From JBDHWI01 sp964590135 (lineage in GTDB: Bacteria; Chloroflexota; Anaerolineae; J036; Brachytrichaceae), in NCBI GenBank assembly GCA_964590135.1, contig CAZPVX010000013.1:62001-126000 (forward strand): 64,000 nt of DNA, written 5' to 3'. Below are positions 45,181 through 54,233 of the stretch, piece by piece. The position numbers and the translations under genes are program-made. The notes beneath the pieces were generated by a model. It was not told the DNA's origin. It made no database searches and saw only the letters and a list, made by a program, of their open reading frames with translations. Each line of letters starts with the position of its first letter. Positions within the stretch are counted from its first letter, which is position 1.

Positions 45181-45202
45181 TATACTGACTGACAGGCGGT
45201 CA
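45181..45202 (+). promoter_or_regulatory. -10 box and TetR-like operator of fadD
   Basis: TATACT at 45181-45186 overlaps by one base the imperfect palindrome TGACTGACAGGCGGTCA (45186-45202), whose arms follow GACnGnC and GnCnGTC. The layout resembles operators of TetR-type fatty-acid regulators (FadR, PsrA). A repressor bound there would block the start point. SD AAGGAG and ATG follow at 45255. Confidence 0.4.
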
Positions 45203-45254
45203 ACATTGCAGCACAACGCAGCCGATGCTGTTTTCAATTGAAGGAGCAAGGTCC

Positions 45255-47000
45255 ATGAAGACTGAAGCGATTTCGAAACCATGGCTGGCGCACTACGAGA
45301 AGAGCGTGCCGGCTTCACTGAGCTACCCAGACATCACCCTGCACGAGATGTTTGTGCAGGCAGTGAAGCAGCACCGCGACCACATCGCCACCCGCTTCGT
45401 GCTGCGCTATTTGCTGGGCGGCAAATTGACCGCCGGCGGCGCGTTGACTTACGACCAGTTGAACGACCGCGTGGAGCGTTTTGCCGCGGCGCTGGCCAGG
45501 CTCGGCGTGAAGAAAGGCGACCGCATCGCCATCATGCTGCCCAACTCGCCGCATTTCATCATCGCTTTTTTCGCCGCAGCGCGCATCGGCGCGATCGTCG
45601 TCAACACGAATCCCACCTACACAGCGCGCGAGCTGAAGATGCAATTGGACGATAGCGGCGCGGAGACGATCGTGCTGCTCAACCTTTTCTTTGGGCGAAT
45701 GCAGGAGATCGCCGGCCAGACGAAAGTGCGCAACACCATTGTCGCCTTTGTAGATGACACGCTGGGGTTCCCCTTCAAACAACTGGTGCGACGCCGCCAG
45801 AAGAAAGAGCGCGATTGGCTGGATGTGCAGGCTGGCGCCGGCGTGCATCTGTTTGGCGAGTTGTTGAAAGGCGAGCCGAATGCGCCGGCGGTCGTCATCG
45901 ATCCCAGCGATGTCGCGCTGTTTCAGTACACCGGCGGCACCACCGGCTTGCCCAAGGCGGCCATGCTCACGCACCGCAACCTGGTCGTGAACACCCTGCA
46001 GGTGAAGGCGTGGATCACCGATGGCGTGGTTGGCAGCGAGAAGGTGATGTGCGCCATCCCGTTCTTTCACGTCTATGGTATGACAGTGGCGATGCTGTAC
46101 GGCATCGCGATGGGCGCAGAACTGGTGATTGTGCCGAACCCGCGCCCCATTGAGAACGTGATGAACGTGATCGCGCATGAGCGTTGCACGATCTACCCGG
46201 GCGTGCCGGCGATGTATATCGGCATCGTCAATCATCCCAATGTCGCGCAGCATGATCTGCGCAGCGTGAAGGCGTGCATCAGCGGCTCTGCGCCGCTGCC
46301 GATGGAAGTGCAGCAGCGCTTCAACGCCCTCACTGGCGGCCGGCTTATTGAAGGCTATGGCTTAACCGAAGCGTCGCCGGTGACGCACTGCAACCCAGAG
46401 CAGGGCGAGAATCGCGCCGGCAGCATCGGTCTGCCTTTCCCAGACACTGAGGCCAAACTGATCGACCTCTCGAATAGCCAGGATCTGCTGATGGATGGCA
46501 ACCCTGAATCCATCGGCGAATTGTGCATTCGCGGCCCGCAGGTGATGAAGGGCTACTGGGGGCGTGAGGATGAGACGGCAAGGACGATCGATGCCGCCGG
46601 CTGGCTGCACACCGGCGATGTGGCGCGCATGGATGCCGACGGCTATTTCTACATCGTTGACCGCAAGAAAGACATGATCAATGTCAGTGGCCTGAAGGTG
46701 TTGCCGCGCGATGTGGAAGAAGTCTTGTACACCCATCCGGCTGTGCAAGAGGCGGCGGTCATCGGCGTGCCGCACCCCACACGCGGTGACGATACGTTGA
46801 CGGCATTCGTGGTGTTGCGCGCCGGCCAGCAGGTCGATGTGGACGCGCTCAAGGAATTCTGCCGGAAGAGCCTTGCGCCCTACAAGGTGCCGCGCGTGAT
46901 CGAATTCCGCAAGGAACTGCCAAAGACGCAGGTGGGCAAGGTGTTGCGGCGCGTGCTGATAGATGAGCAGAAGGCGAAGCAGGCCCAATCTGTGGTTTGA
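45255..47000 (+). CDS. fadD: Long-chain fatty acid-CoA ligase
   Basis: A 581-residue AMP-forming ligase that activates fatty acids for beta-oxidation. Motif A1 is YTGGTTGLPKAAMLTH, then RLIEGYGLTEASP, WLHTGDVARMDADGYFYIVDRKKDMINVSG (A7/A8 region) and the catalytic Lys near PKTQVGKVLRR at the C-terminus. It matches bacterial FadD length. The ATG at 45255 has AAGGAG 9 bases upstream and excludes an earlier in-frame start (45225). Confidence 0.94.
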   Translation: MKTEAISKPWLAHYEKSVPASLSYPDITLHEMFVQAVKQHRDHIATRFVLRYLLGGKLTAGGALTYDQLNDRVERFAAALARLGVKKGDRIAIMLPNSPHFIIAFFAAARIGAIVVNTNPTYTARELKMQLDDSGAETIVLLNLFFGRMQEIAGQTKVRNTIVAFVDDTLGFPFKQLVRRRQKKERDWLDVQAGAGVHLFGELLKGEPNAPAVVIDPSDVALFQYTGGTTGLPKAAMLTHRNLVVNTLQVKAWITDGVVGSEKVMCAIPFFHVYGMTVAMLYGIAMGAELVIVPNPRPIENVMNVIAHERCTIYPGVPAMYIGIVNHPNVAQHDLRSVKACISGSAPLPMEVQQRFNALTGGRLIEGYGLTEASPVTHCNPEQGENRAGSIGLPFPDTEAKLIDLSNSQDLLMDGNPESIGELCIRGPQVMKGYWGREDETARTIDAAGWLHTGDVARMDADGYFYIVDRKKDMINVSGLKVLPRDVEEVLYTHPAVQEAAVIGVPHPTRGDDTLTAFVVLRAGQQVDVDALKEFCRKSLAPYKVPRVIEFRKELPKTQVGKVLRRVLIDEQKAKQAQSVV

Positions 47001-47010
47001 TTGGCGCACC

Positions 47011-48000
47011 ATGCAAGTGTGTGTGTTGGGGGCGACGGGATTCATCGGCGGGCAGATTGCGCGCACAGCGACGGCTGCCGGCCACCGCGTGCGCGCAGTT
47101 CGCCGCAACCCCAACAGCGCCGGCGCTATCGCCGACCTGCCGGTGGAATGGGTGAGCGCCAACTTGAACGATGCCGGCTCGCTCATTCGCGCCATGCAAG
47201 GTTGCGACGCGCTTTTTCACGCCGCAGCCAGTTACCCTGAAGACCATCGCCACATCGACCGCGCCATTGCCGAGGCGCAGGCCGAGATGCTGCGTGTGCT
47301 GGATGCTGCGCGCCAGGCCGGCATCCGTCGCGTGATTTACACCAGCACGCTCACGACGATGGAGCGCAGAATGCCCCTTGCCCCGACCTCATCCCAGGAG
47401 GTGAAGGCGCCGGAGATGCTCGATGAGACCTGCTTCTACCAACCCGGCTCGGCGCAGAGCGCCTACTATGAAGCGAAATTTGCCATGGAGCAGGTTGCGC
47501 TCAAGGCGCGCGACATTGATGTGGTGACGCTGTTGCCGACGGCGGTGTTCGGTCCGGGTGATGTGAAGCCGACCACTGGCATCGTCATCCGTGAGGCGGC
47601 GCGTGGCCGCATTCCGGTTTACTTCGATGCTGTGCTGAATGTGGTGGATGGACGAGATGTGGCGGCGGCGCACATGGCGGCGCTGGAGCGCGGCAACGCC
47701 GGCGAGCGTTACGCCATCGGTGGCCACAACCTCGCCTTGCTTGAGTTCCTCACCATTGTGGCAAAAGTCGCCGGCAAACCCCCGCCGCGCCTGAAAGTGC
47801 CGCGCAGCCTGCTCGCCGGCATCATTCGCACCATCGATGCGCTGCCCCGCACCAATCTGCCCGATCACATCCGCATGTTTGCGTTTTGGGCGCCGGTGAA
47901 TGCCGCGAAAGCGCAACGCGAACTCGGTTACACGGCTCGCCCCTTTGAAGAGACCGTGCGCGACACACTGGCGTGGTTTGCCGCGAACGCGACGGCCTGA
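47011..48000 (+). CDS. NAD-dependent epimerase/dehydratase
   Basis: A 329-residue extended short-chain dehydrogenase. The Rossmann fold reads VCVLGATGFIGGQIARTA, the active Tyr-Lys pair is YYEAKFAMEQ, and the Ser/Thr lies in VIYTSTLTTM. It is near HpnA-type dihydroflavonol-reductase-like enzymes. It starts 10 bp after fadD, so they are probably co-transcribed. The product is unknown. Confidence 0.85.
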   Translation: MQVCVLGATGFIGGQIARTATAAGHRVRAVRRNPNSAGAIADLPVEWVSANLNDAGSLIRAMQGCDALFHAAASYPEDHRHIDRAIAEAQAEMLRVLDAARQAGIRRVIYTSTLTTMERRMPLAPTSSQEVKAPEMLDETCFYQPGSAQSAYYEAKFAMEQVALKARDIDVVTLLPTAVFGPGDVKPTTGIVIREAARGRIPVYFDAVLNVVDGRDVAAAHMAALERGNAGERYAIGGHNLALLEFLTIVAKVAGKPPPRLKVPRSLLAGIIRTIDALPRTNLPDHIRMFAFWAPVNAAKAQRELGYTARPFEETVRDTLAWFAANATA

Positions 48001-48087
48001 CAGGCTGGCATCGCAAAGAGCTACGCAAAAAGCCTCTGGCGGAGTGTGCGGGCGGTGAGCGACTATTTGTTTGCGCGCCGGCGCGTT

Positions 48088-48116
48088 TTGTCAGGTTGTG
48101 CCGGCATCGCTAAGAT
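48088..48116 (+). promoter_or_regulatory. Sigma-70-like promoter of the STAND-like ATPase
   Basis: TTGTCA (48088-48093), exactly 17 bases, TAAGAT (48111-48116). It implies that the first in-frame start at 48071 is not used. Confidence 0.6.
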
Positions 48117-48151
48117 TATGGCCAAAGCTCGCTGACATTTACAGGAAAATC

Positions 48152-50881
48152 ATGTTTAAGCTGCGCCTCGCCAAACTCTGGACAACTGATGATTTGAAGC
48201 CGGCGGTGCAAACGCCACAAGCGCAGGAGACGACGCAAACTGTCTCACCTGCGAACGCAACAGCACCAAAAAACGCACCTGAAGTGATGCTGGTGGAGCG
48301 CGACGCGGCGTTGAAGAAGCTGAAGCAGCTATGGTGCGATGCTGAGAAAGGCGCCGGGCGCGTGGTGTTGATTGCCGGTGAGGCCGGCCACGGCAAAACT
48401 GCATTGACCGACCAGTTCATCCTCAATCTCCAGAGTGAGGGTCGTCTGTTTAAGGTGGCGCGCGCGGCTTGCTCGGCGCAGTCCGGCGAAGACGAGGCAT
48501 TCTGGCCGTTTGCCGATGCCCTCAGCCAGGTCATTGCCGCGCCGACTAGAAAAGTCACGGAGGATGTGCTGGACGCCTTCCTGGAATTTGCACCCTCTTG
48601 GGCCGAGGTGATCCCGGTTGCCGGCCAGGTGGTGGGTGCTTCGCTGAAGACGGCGCAGATTGTGCGCAACCGCACCAAGACCACCGATAGCCCCAACCCC
48701 GACAAACTTTTGCGCGAATATGCCGGCGCGTTGAAAAAGGCTGCCGACAAAACGCCGGTGCTGATGTTCATCGACGACCTGCACTGGAGTGACGCTGCAT
48801 CCATCAAGCTGCTCTCGCATCTTGCGCGCACGGTGCGCAGCATGCGCGTGTTGTTGATCGGCGCGTATCGTCCATCTGATATCGAAGTTGAGGGACATCT
48901 GTTGACCGGCGCGGTGGGCGAAATCCTGCGTTACGACAAGGATGCGCAAGTCGTGACGATGCCATTGAGCGAGCAGGGCATACGCCAACTGGTGGACAAG
49001 CTTTATCCGGGCAACAAATTCATCGATCGGCTTACGCCCTACCTGGTTGCATCGACAAGCGGCGCGCCGCTGTTTGTGGTTGAGACACTACGCTTGATGC
49101 AGGAGCGCGGTGAGATCGCCAAAGACGCAGCCGATGGGCGCTGGAATCTGACGCGCGATTTGAATGAGGGCGACCTGCCACAAAACGTGGAAGCCATCAT
49201 CAACAAGCGACTGGAGCGCTTGCCTGAGGATTTGCAGGAAGTGCTGGCGTTGGCAGCGGTGGAAGGCACCCAGTTCGATGCGGCGGTGCTGGCCTATGTG
49301 CTGGACAAAGACGAGATCGAGATCATGAAGCTGTTGGAGCCGGCGGAGCACACCCACCATATCATCGAATTTGTGGGCGATGTGGATTTGGGTGAGGACG
49401 TGACCGTGCGCTACCGCTTCACCAGCAACCTTTTCCAGCGTGAATTGCTTGCGCAATTGCGCGGCAAGCAGCGCCTCATGGCATATCGAAAGACGGCAGA
49501 GGGCATGGATCGCATGTGGCCGGATGATAGCGAGGACCTGGCGCCCAAGCTGGCCAACTTATACGAACTGGGCAAGGTGTATGACGCATCTGCGCGCTTT
49601 CACATCATCGCCGGCTATTACGCGCGTCAGGCCGGCAACATTGCCCGCGCCATCAAACTGTATGAAGAAGCCGAGCGTTCGCTGGGCAAAGTGCATATCG
49701 ACAACGCAGAGGAAGAAGTGCTGGTTGATCGCCAGCGCCAGCAGATCAACGAAGCGCTCAGTTATTTGTATGAGGTCGATTCCAGCTATGACAAGTGCGA
49801 AGTTCGCACCCGTCGCGCGCTGGCGCAAGGGCTGGAATTGCTGGGTTGGCGGCGCTATGCCAGTTTGCGCATGCGGCTGGCGGCGCTGTCGCTGCGCGCC
49901 GGCCGCTTCAACGACACGCTGAACATTCTACTCACGCTGCAAGCCTCACTCGAAGCGACGCAACCCGAAGAGGCAAATAGCTATGAGGCATTTCAGTTGC
50001 GGGCAGAGATTGCAAAGGTCGAAGCATTGCTGGGTCGCGCTGATGATGCACAACGCACCGCCGAGGACGGTTTGCAAGCGTTGGAAGCCATGTCCGACCA
50101 GAGTTGGCACAAAGCGGCGCGCGCGCGTCTCACCACTGCATTATCGATGGCGTATCACGAGAATGGCGAGTATCGCAAGGCCATCAAACTTTCTGAAGAG
50201 ACGCTGGGGGTGTTGAACGATCTGAACATGATTTCCACATATGCGGCGCTGCTCAGCACGCTGGTGCAGTTATATGTGGAGGTGGGCGATTACGAGAAGG
50301 CGCGCCATTGCATCGAGATGATGAAGGACGCTGCCGTCGAGACCAGCAACGAGAGCCTGCTGGCCAGCGCGCATCTGGCTGCCGGCTTGATCAAAGTGTT
50401 GACGCTCAAGCCGCAGGATGCGCTGGACGAATTGGCGGTGGCCGACAAGTATGCGCAGCAAGTGCGCCTGTTCGAGGACCGCCCCAGGATCATGATGCTG
50501 CAGGCATTTTCGCGCATCGACCTGCGCCGGCTGGATGAGGCCAAGACCACGCTTGATGCGTTGATCCCCATGACGCAGGAGAGCGGTCTGGCTGAGTGGG
50601 AGGCCTACGCGCATCTGGCGCAGGCGCGCTATTTGCTGGCGACCGGCGATTCGCAGACCGCTTTGGAACTGGCACAGTCAGCAGCGCAGGTGTTTGAGGC
50701 GGAAGGCACGCATTTCGACCAGGCCATTGCACTGCGTATCCTTGCTCGCGCGCATCTGGCGTTGGGCCAGCACGACACTGGCGTTGCCGAGTTCACGCGC
50801 GCCGCCAACCTGTTCAAGCTGCTTGGCAACAACGAGATGGCCGGCGTGCTGATCAACGAACTGGCAAACATCCGAGTGTGA
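48152..50881 (+). CDS. STAND-like AAA ATPase with helical-repeat tail
   Basis: A 909-residue protein. After a variable N-terminal stretch, Walker A is GEAGHGKT (76-83) and Walker B VLMFIDDLHW (203-212), typical of AAA_16/MalT-like STAND ATPases. Residues about 380-490 resemble the winged-helix part of such proteins, and the last 400 residues are TPR-like helical repeats (RAIKLYEEAERSLGKV, RKAIKLSEETLGVLNDL). Usually such a unit is fused to a LuxR helix-turn-helix or a cyclase; here neither is present, so its output is unknown. It is transcribed alone from its own promoter. SD AGGA lies before the ATG at 48152. Confidence 0.8.
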   Translation: MFKLRLAKLWTTDDLKPAVQTPQAQETTQTVSPANATAPKNAPEVMLVERDAALKKLKQLWCDAEKGAGRVVLIAGEAGHGKTALTDQFILNLQSEGRLFKVARAACSAQSGEDEAFWPFADALSQVIAAPTRKVTEDVLDAFLEFAPSWAEVIPVAGQVVGASLKTAQIVRNRTKTTDSPNPDKLLREYAGALKKAADKTPVLMFIDDLHWSDAASIKLLSHLARTVRSMRVLLIGAYRPSDIEVEGHLLTGAVGEILRYDKDAQVVTMPLSEQGIRQLVDKLYPGNKFIDRLTPYLVASTSGAPLFVVETLRLMQERGEIAKDAADGRWNLTRDLNEGDLPQNVEAIINKRLERLPEDLQEVLALAAVEGTQFDAAVLAYVLDKDEIEIMKLLEPAEHTHHIIEFVGDVDLGEDVTVRYRFTSNLFQRELLAQLRGKQRLMAYRKTAEGMDRMWPDDSEDLAPKLANLYELGKVYDASARFHIIAGYYARQAGNIARAIKLYEEAERSLGKVHIDNAEEEVLVDRQRQQINEALSYLYEVDSSYDKCEVRTRRALAQGLELLGWRRYASLRMRLAALSLRAGRFNDTLNILLTLQASLEATQPEEANSYEAFQLRAEIAKVEALLGRADDAQRTAEDGLQALEAMSDQSWHKAARARLTTALSMAYHENGEYRKAIKLSEETLGVLNDLNMISTYAALLSTLVQLYVEVGDYEKARHCIEMMKDAAVETSNESLLASAHLAAGLIKVLTLKPQDALDELAVADKYAQQVRLFEDRPRIMMLQAFSRIDLRRLDEAKTTLDALIPMTQESGLAEWEAYAHLAQARYLLATGDSQTALELAQSAAQVFEAEGTHFDQAIALRILARAHLALGQHDTGVAEFTRAANLFKLLGNNEMAGVLINELANIRV

Positions 50882-50936
50882 GTGACATCATGTCGCCGGC
50901 AACGCCTTGAAGGTGGTAAGGTTGTGCGGGAAGGTG

Positions 50937-51362
50937 TGTTCGAGCCTGCCTATAAGCCGGATTCTGTATCCCGCTTGGGCGGGATGGCGATCATCTCTCT
51001 GGGACGCGCATTGCTGTGCGCCTCAAGCCACCTACCTGCGCATCAGCGAGCCGCCTCAACTGCACATTTTGGTGTTGCTCCCGGTGGGGTTTGCCGAGCC
51101 GCCGCATCGCTGCGACGCTGGTGCGCTCTTACCGCACCATTTCACCCTTGCCTGATTGCAGATTTTTGATTGCAGATTTTTGATTGAAGTGCACCCCAAT
51201 CGGCAATCTGACATCGAAGATCCAAAATCAGGCGGTGTCTTTCTGTTGCACTTTCCGTCGGATCACTCCGCCTGGCCGTTAGCCAGCACCGCGCTCTATG
51301 GAGTCCGGACTTTCCTCCCCTCGCACAGCGCGGGGGCGACTGCCCGGCAGACTCGAACGCAG
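50937..51362 (-). ncRNA. rnpB: RNase P RNA (class A)
   Basis: The RNA component of RNase P, which matures tRNA 5' ends. On the minus strand the 5' part GAGGAAAGTCCGGACTCC, the GAAAGTGCAACAGAAAGA segment, GGTAAGAGCGCACC, and the 3' part CAGAATCCGGCTTATAGG are nearly universal P RNA sequence. P1 is a 13-bp stem between 51346-51358 and 50938-50950 (one G-U). The P12 arm contains an AT-rich repeat insert (separate entry). The ends are estimated from P1. Confidence 0.95.
51151..51230 (-). repeat. Interspersed repeat inserted in the P12 arm of RNase P RNA
   Basis: On the plus strand the unit GATTGCAGATTTTT occurs twice in tandem and a partial third time, followed by CAATCGGCAATCTGACATC. The composition is far more AT rich than rnpB around it and matches a common dispersed intergenic repeat style. 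In RNA the ends CCTGATT and AATCAGG pair, so the insert extends P12 as a long hairpin and does not disturb the core. Confidence 0.7.
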
Positions 51363-51464
51363 CCTATTATCCATGCGCGCATATGAGCGATGTACAATCT
51401 TGCGCGACGGAAGCATTTTTAAGGTTGCGCCACGAGATGTGTGGCGATTGGAGCGAGAAAAATC

Positions 51465-52484
51465 ATGACAATGAATGGCAATGGCGCACATGACGTCTAC
51501 GACATCACGATCATCGGCGCCGGCCCCTCCGGTCTGTTCGGCGCCTTCTATGGCGGCTTGCGCGAAATGAAGATGAAGATCATTGACGCGCTCGATGACG
51601 TTGGCGGCCAGTTGACAGCGTTGTATCCGGAGAAGTTCATCTACGACGTGCCAGGCTACCCGAAAGTATTGTCGATCGATCTGGTGAAGCAACTGAACGA
51701 GCAAGCGATGATGTTCAAACCGACTGTTTGTCTGGGCGAGCGCGTGGAATTGCTGAACCGCCTGGAGGATGGCACGCTTGAACTCACGACCAACAAGGGC
51801 GTGCATTACACGCGCGCCCTTGTGATTGCCGGCGGCGTCGGCGCGTTCCAACCAAAGAAATTGCCCAACCCTGAGCTTGNNNNNNNNNNGTATGAGGGCA
51901 AAGGCCTGTACTACAGCGTAAAGGAGAAAGCAATCTTCCGTGGCAAGAGGGTGCTGATCGTCGGCGGCGGCGACAGCGCGGTGGACTGGGCATTGAACCT
52001 GAAGGACTACGCCAAGCACATCACGCTCATCCATCGCCGCGACCAGTTTCGCGCGCATGGCGCTTCGGTGACCAACCTGATGAACTCGTCGGTTGAAGTG
52101 AAGTTGTTCTATGAGTTGAAGACCGCCGGCGGCAATGGCAAGATCGAGAACGCCACCATCTTTGATAACCGAACCAAAGAGGAGGAGACCATTCCCGTCG
52201 ACGCGATCATCCTCACGCTTGGCTATTTCGTCGAACTTGGCCCGATCAAGAATTGGGGACTGGAGATGGAAGGCACGCGTTACATTCGCGTGAATGGCAA
52301 GCAGGAGACGAACCTCCCCGGCGTGTACGCCGCCGGCGACATCGCTGCCATTCCGGGTGAAGAGCCGCTCAACCTGATCGTGGAAGGGTTTGCCGGCGCC
52401 ACCCGCGCGGTGAACTACGCCTATCAATATCTGCATCCAGGCGCGAAGGCATTTCCTGGCCACAGCTCCGAGAAGAAGCTGTAA
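51465..52484 (+). CDS. Thioredoxin reductase-like ferredoxin-NADP+ reductase (YumC type)
   Basis: A 339-residue flavoprotein of the TrxR-like FNR group, which exchanges electrons between NADPH and ferredoxin or flavodoxin. FAD motif ITIIGAGPSGLFGAFYGG, NADPH motif VLIVGGGDSAVDWALNL, and no redox CxxC. The C-terminal GVYAAGDIAAIPGEEPLNLIVEGFAGATRAVNYAY fits. A 10-base gap in the assembly (51880-51889) falls in the middle; frame on both sides is consistent if the gap length is right. GGAG lies 10 bases before the ATG at 51465. It could feed FixABCX-made reduced ferredoxin into NADPH pools. Confidence 0.88.
   Translation: MTMNGNGAHDVYDITIIGAGPSGLFGAFYGGLREMKMKIIDALDDVGGQLTALYPEKFIYDVPGYPKVLSIDLVKQLNEQAMMFKPTVCLGERVELLNRLEDGTLELTTNKGVHYTRALVIAGGVGAFQPKKLPNPELXXXXYEGKGLYYSVKEKAIFRGKRVLIVGGGDSAVDWALNLKDYAKHITLIHRRDQFRAHGASVTNLMNSSVEVKLFYELKTAGGNGKIENATIFDNRTKEEETIPVDAIILTLGYFVELGPIKNWGLEMEGTRYIRVNGKQETNLPGVYAAGDIAAIPGEEPLNLIVEGFAGATRAVNYAYQYLHPGAKAFPGHSSEKKL
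51880..51889. other. Assembly gap (10 N)
   Basis: Ten unknown bases inside the ferredoxin-NADP+ reductase gene. The reading frame continues across if the true length is 10, or 10 plus or minus a multiple of 3. Confidence 0.99.
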
Positions 52485-52512
52485 GCGCCGAATCGGGCAT
52501 TTCCATTGCAAG

Positions 52513-52545
52513 GAGCACGAGGACGATACTTCGTGCTCTTTTTCT
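52513..52545 (+). terminator. Intrinsic terminator after the ferredoxin-NADP+ reductase
   Basis: GAGCACGA, 10-base loop, TCGTGCTC, then TTTTTCTTT. Confidence 0.85.
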
Positions 52546-52641
52546 TTGCCGCCTGTAGGCCAGGGCCGGCACGCCGGTGAAAATCGCATTTTCTTCTACC
52601 ATGTGCATCTACGAATTTTGGAAATCAATTGAGAAATCATC

Positions 52642-54174
52642 ATGGCACTCCTGGGTATTGACCTTGGCACCTCTGGTGTGAAAGCGCTGCTGATCGACGA
52701 GGCTGGCAACCTGCTCGCCAGCGTCACCCGTGAATATCCCCTCTATACACTCAGGCCGCTGTGGAGCGAGCAGGACCCCGAGGACTGGTGGCGCGAGACA
52801 GCCCAAGCCATTCACGATGTGCTGGAAAAAGCCGGACTGAAAGGCGAAGCGGTGCGCGGCATTGGGTTGAGCGGGCAGATGCACGGCATGACGCTGCTGG
52901 ATAGCGCCGGCGCTGTGCTGCGTCGCGCCATCCTGTGGAATGACCAGCGCACCGCGCAGCAATGCGCCGAGATTGTGCAGCGGGCCGGCGGCGCGGATGC
53001 AGTGCGCGCGATGATCGCCAATGTGCCGCCGCCCAGCTACACCTCGCCCAAATTGCTGTGGGTGCGCGAAAATGAGCCGGAGATGTGGTCGCGCGTGGCG
53101 CAAGTGCTGCTGCCGAAGGACTTCATCCGTTACAAGCTGAGCGGCGAATATGCCACCGAAGTGAGTGACGCTACCGGCACGGGCTTGCTCGACGTGGGCA
53201 AGCGCGATTGGTCAGATGCCATGCTCGCACTGCTTGAGATCCCGCGCGCATGGCTGCCGGTGGTTGCTGAGTCATACGTGACAACGGCGCAGGTGAGCGC
53301 GAGCGCAGCCGCGGCGACCGGCCTGAAGATTGGCACGCCCATCGCCGGCGGTGGCGGTGATCAAGCCGCTGCCGGCGTCGGCGTTGGCTCGGTGCGCAGC
53401 GGCATCGTTTCGGTCACACTTGGCACCTCTGGCGTCATCTTTGCCTCCGTCGATCACTATGCGCTCGACCCCAACGCCGGCCTCGAAACATTCTGTCATG
53501 CTGTGCCGGACACCTGGCACTTTATGGGCGTGATGCTGAGCGCCGGCGGCAGTCTGCGCTGGCACCGCGACAACGTGGCATATGGCGATCCGGCCATTGC
53601 ATCGCGCAAGACGTTGAATGAAGACCCCTACGACGCGATGCTGCGCGAGGCGGCGAATGTGCCGGCTGGCGCAGAGGGGCTGATCTTCATCCCCTATCTC
53701 ACCGGCGAACGCTCACCGCATCGCGATTCGCTGGCGCGCGGCGCGTTTGTCGGGTTGACCGTGCGGCACACGCCGGCTCACCTCACCCGCGCAGTGATCG
53801 AAGGCATCTCGTTCGGCCTGCGCGATTCGCTGGAGTTGATGCGCGCGGTGGGGCTGAAGGTAAGTGAGGTGCGGGCAGCTGGCGGCGGCGCGCGCAGCTC
53901 GATCTGGCGGCAATGGCTGGCAGACATCTTCGATGCAGACATTACGCTGGTGAACAGCAGCGAGGGCGGCGCGTTTGGCGTGGCGCTGCTGGCCGGCGTT
54001 GGCACGGGCGTATGGGGCAGTGTGCGCGAAGCGTGCGACGCCACGTTGCGCGTGACTTCGCGCACTGCGCCGACGCTGGATGCCGCAGTGCGCCGGCGCT
54101 ACGATGACACATATCAGATGTATCGCTCGCTCTACCCGACCTTGAAGGGAAGTTTTCACGCGTTGTCGAAGTAA
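52642..54174 (+). CDS. xylB: Xylulokinase-type FGGY carbohydrate kinase
   Basis: A 510-residue FGGY kinase that phosphorylates D-xylulose to xylulose 5-phosphate. The phosphate-binding loop is LLGIDLGTSGVKALLID; SGQMHGMTLLD and AILWNDQRTAQQC are strong xylulokinase marks; the catalytic Asp is in GGGGDQAAAGVG, and the second phosphate motif is SVTLGTSGV. The length agrees. It stands alone, without xylose isomerase or transporter, so substrate identity rests on motifs only. Confidence 0.9.
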   Translation: MALLGIDLGTSGVKALLIDEAGNLLASVTREYPLYTLRPLWSEQDPEDWWRETAQAIHDVLEKAGLKGEAVRGIGLSGQMHGMTLLDSAGAVLRRAILWNDQRTAQQCAEIVQRAGGADAVRAMIANVPPPSYTSPKLLWVRENEPEMWSRVAQVLLPKDFIRYKLSGEYATEVSDATGTGLLDVGKRDWSDAMLALLEIPRAWLPVVAESYVTTAQVSASAAAATGLKIGTPIAGGGGDQAAAGVGVGSVRSGIVSVTLGTSGVIFASVDHYALDPNAGLETFCHAVPDTWHFMGVMLSAGGSLRWHRDNVAYGDPAIASRKTLNEDPYDAMLREAANVPAGAEGLIFIPYLTGERSPHRDSLARGAFVGLTVRHTPAHLTRAVIEGISFGLRDSLELMRAVGLKVSEVRAAGGGARSSIWRQWLADIFDADITLVNSSEGGAFGVALLAGVGTGVWGSVREACDATLRVTSRTAPTLDAAVRRRYDDTYQMYRSLYPTLKGSFHALSK

Positions 54175-54233
54175 CACAGCCGAGGCGCGGCGCATTTCAA
54201 ATGGGCGTCGCATACTTGTTGCACAATATAACC

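Noticed and set aside
51279..52589. A long minus-strand frame across the ferredoxin-NADP+ reductase
   Set aside because: It crosses the assembly gap, is antisense to a clear flavoprotein gene and runs into RNase P RNA.
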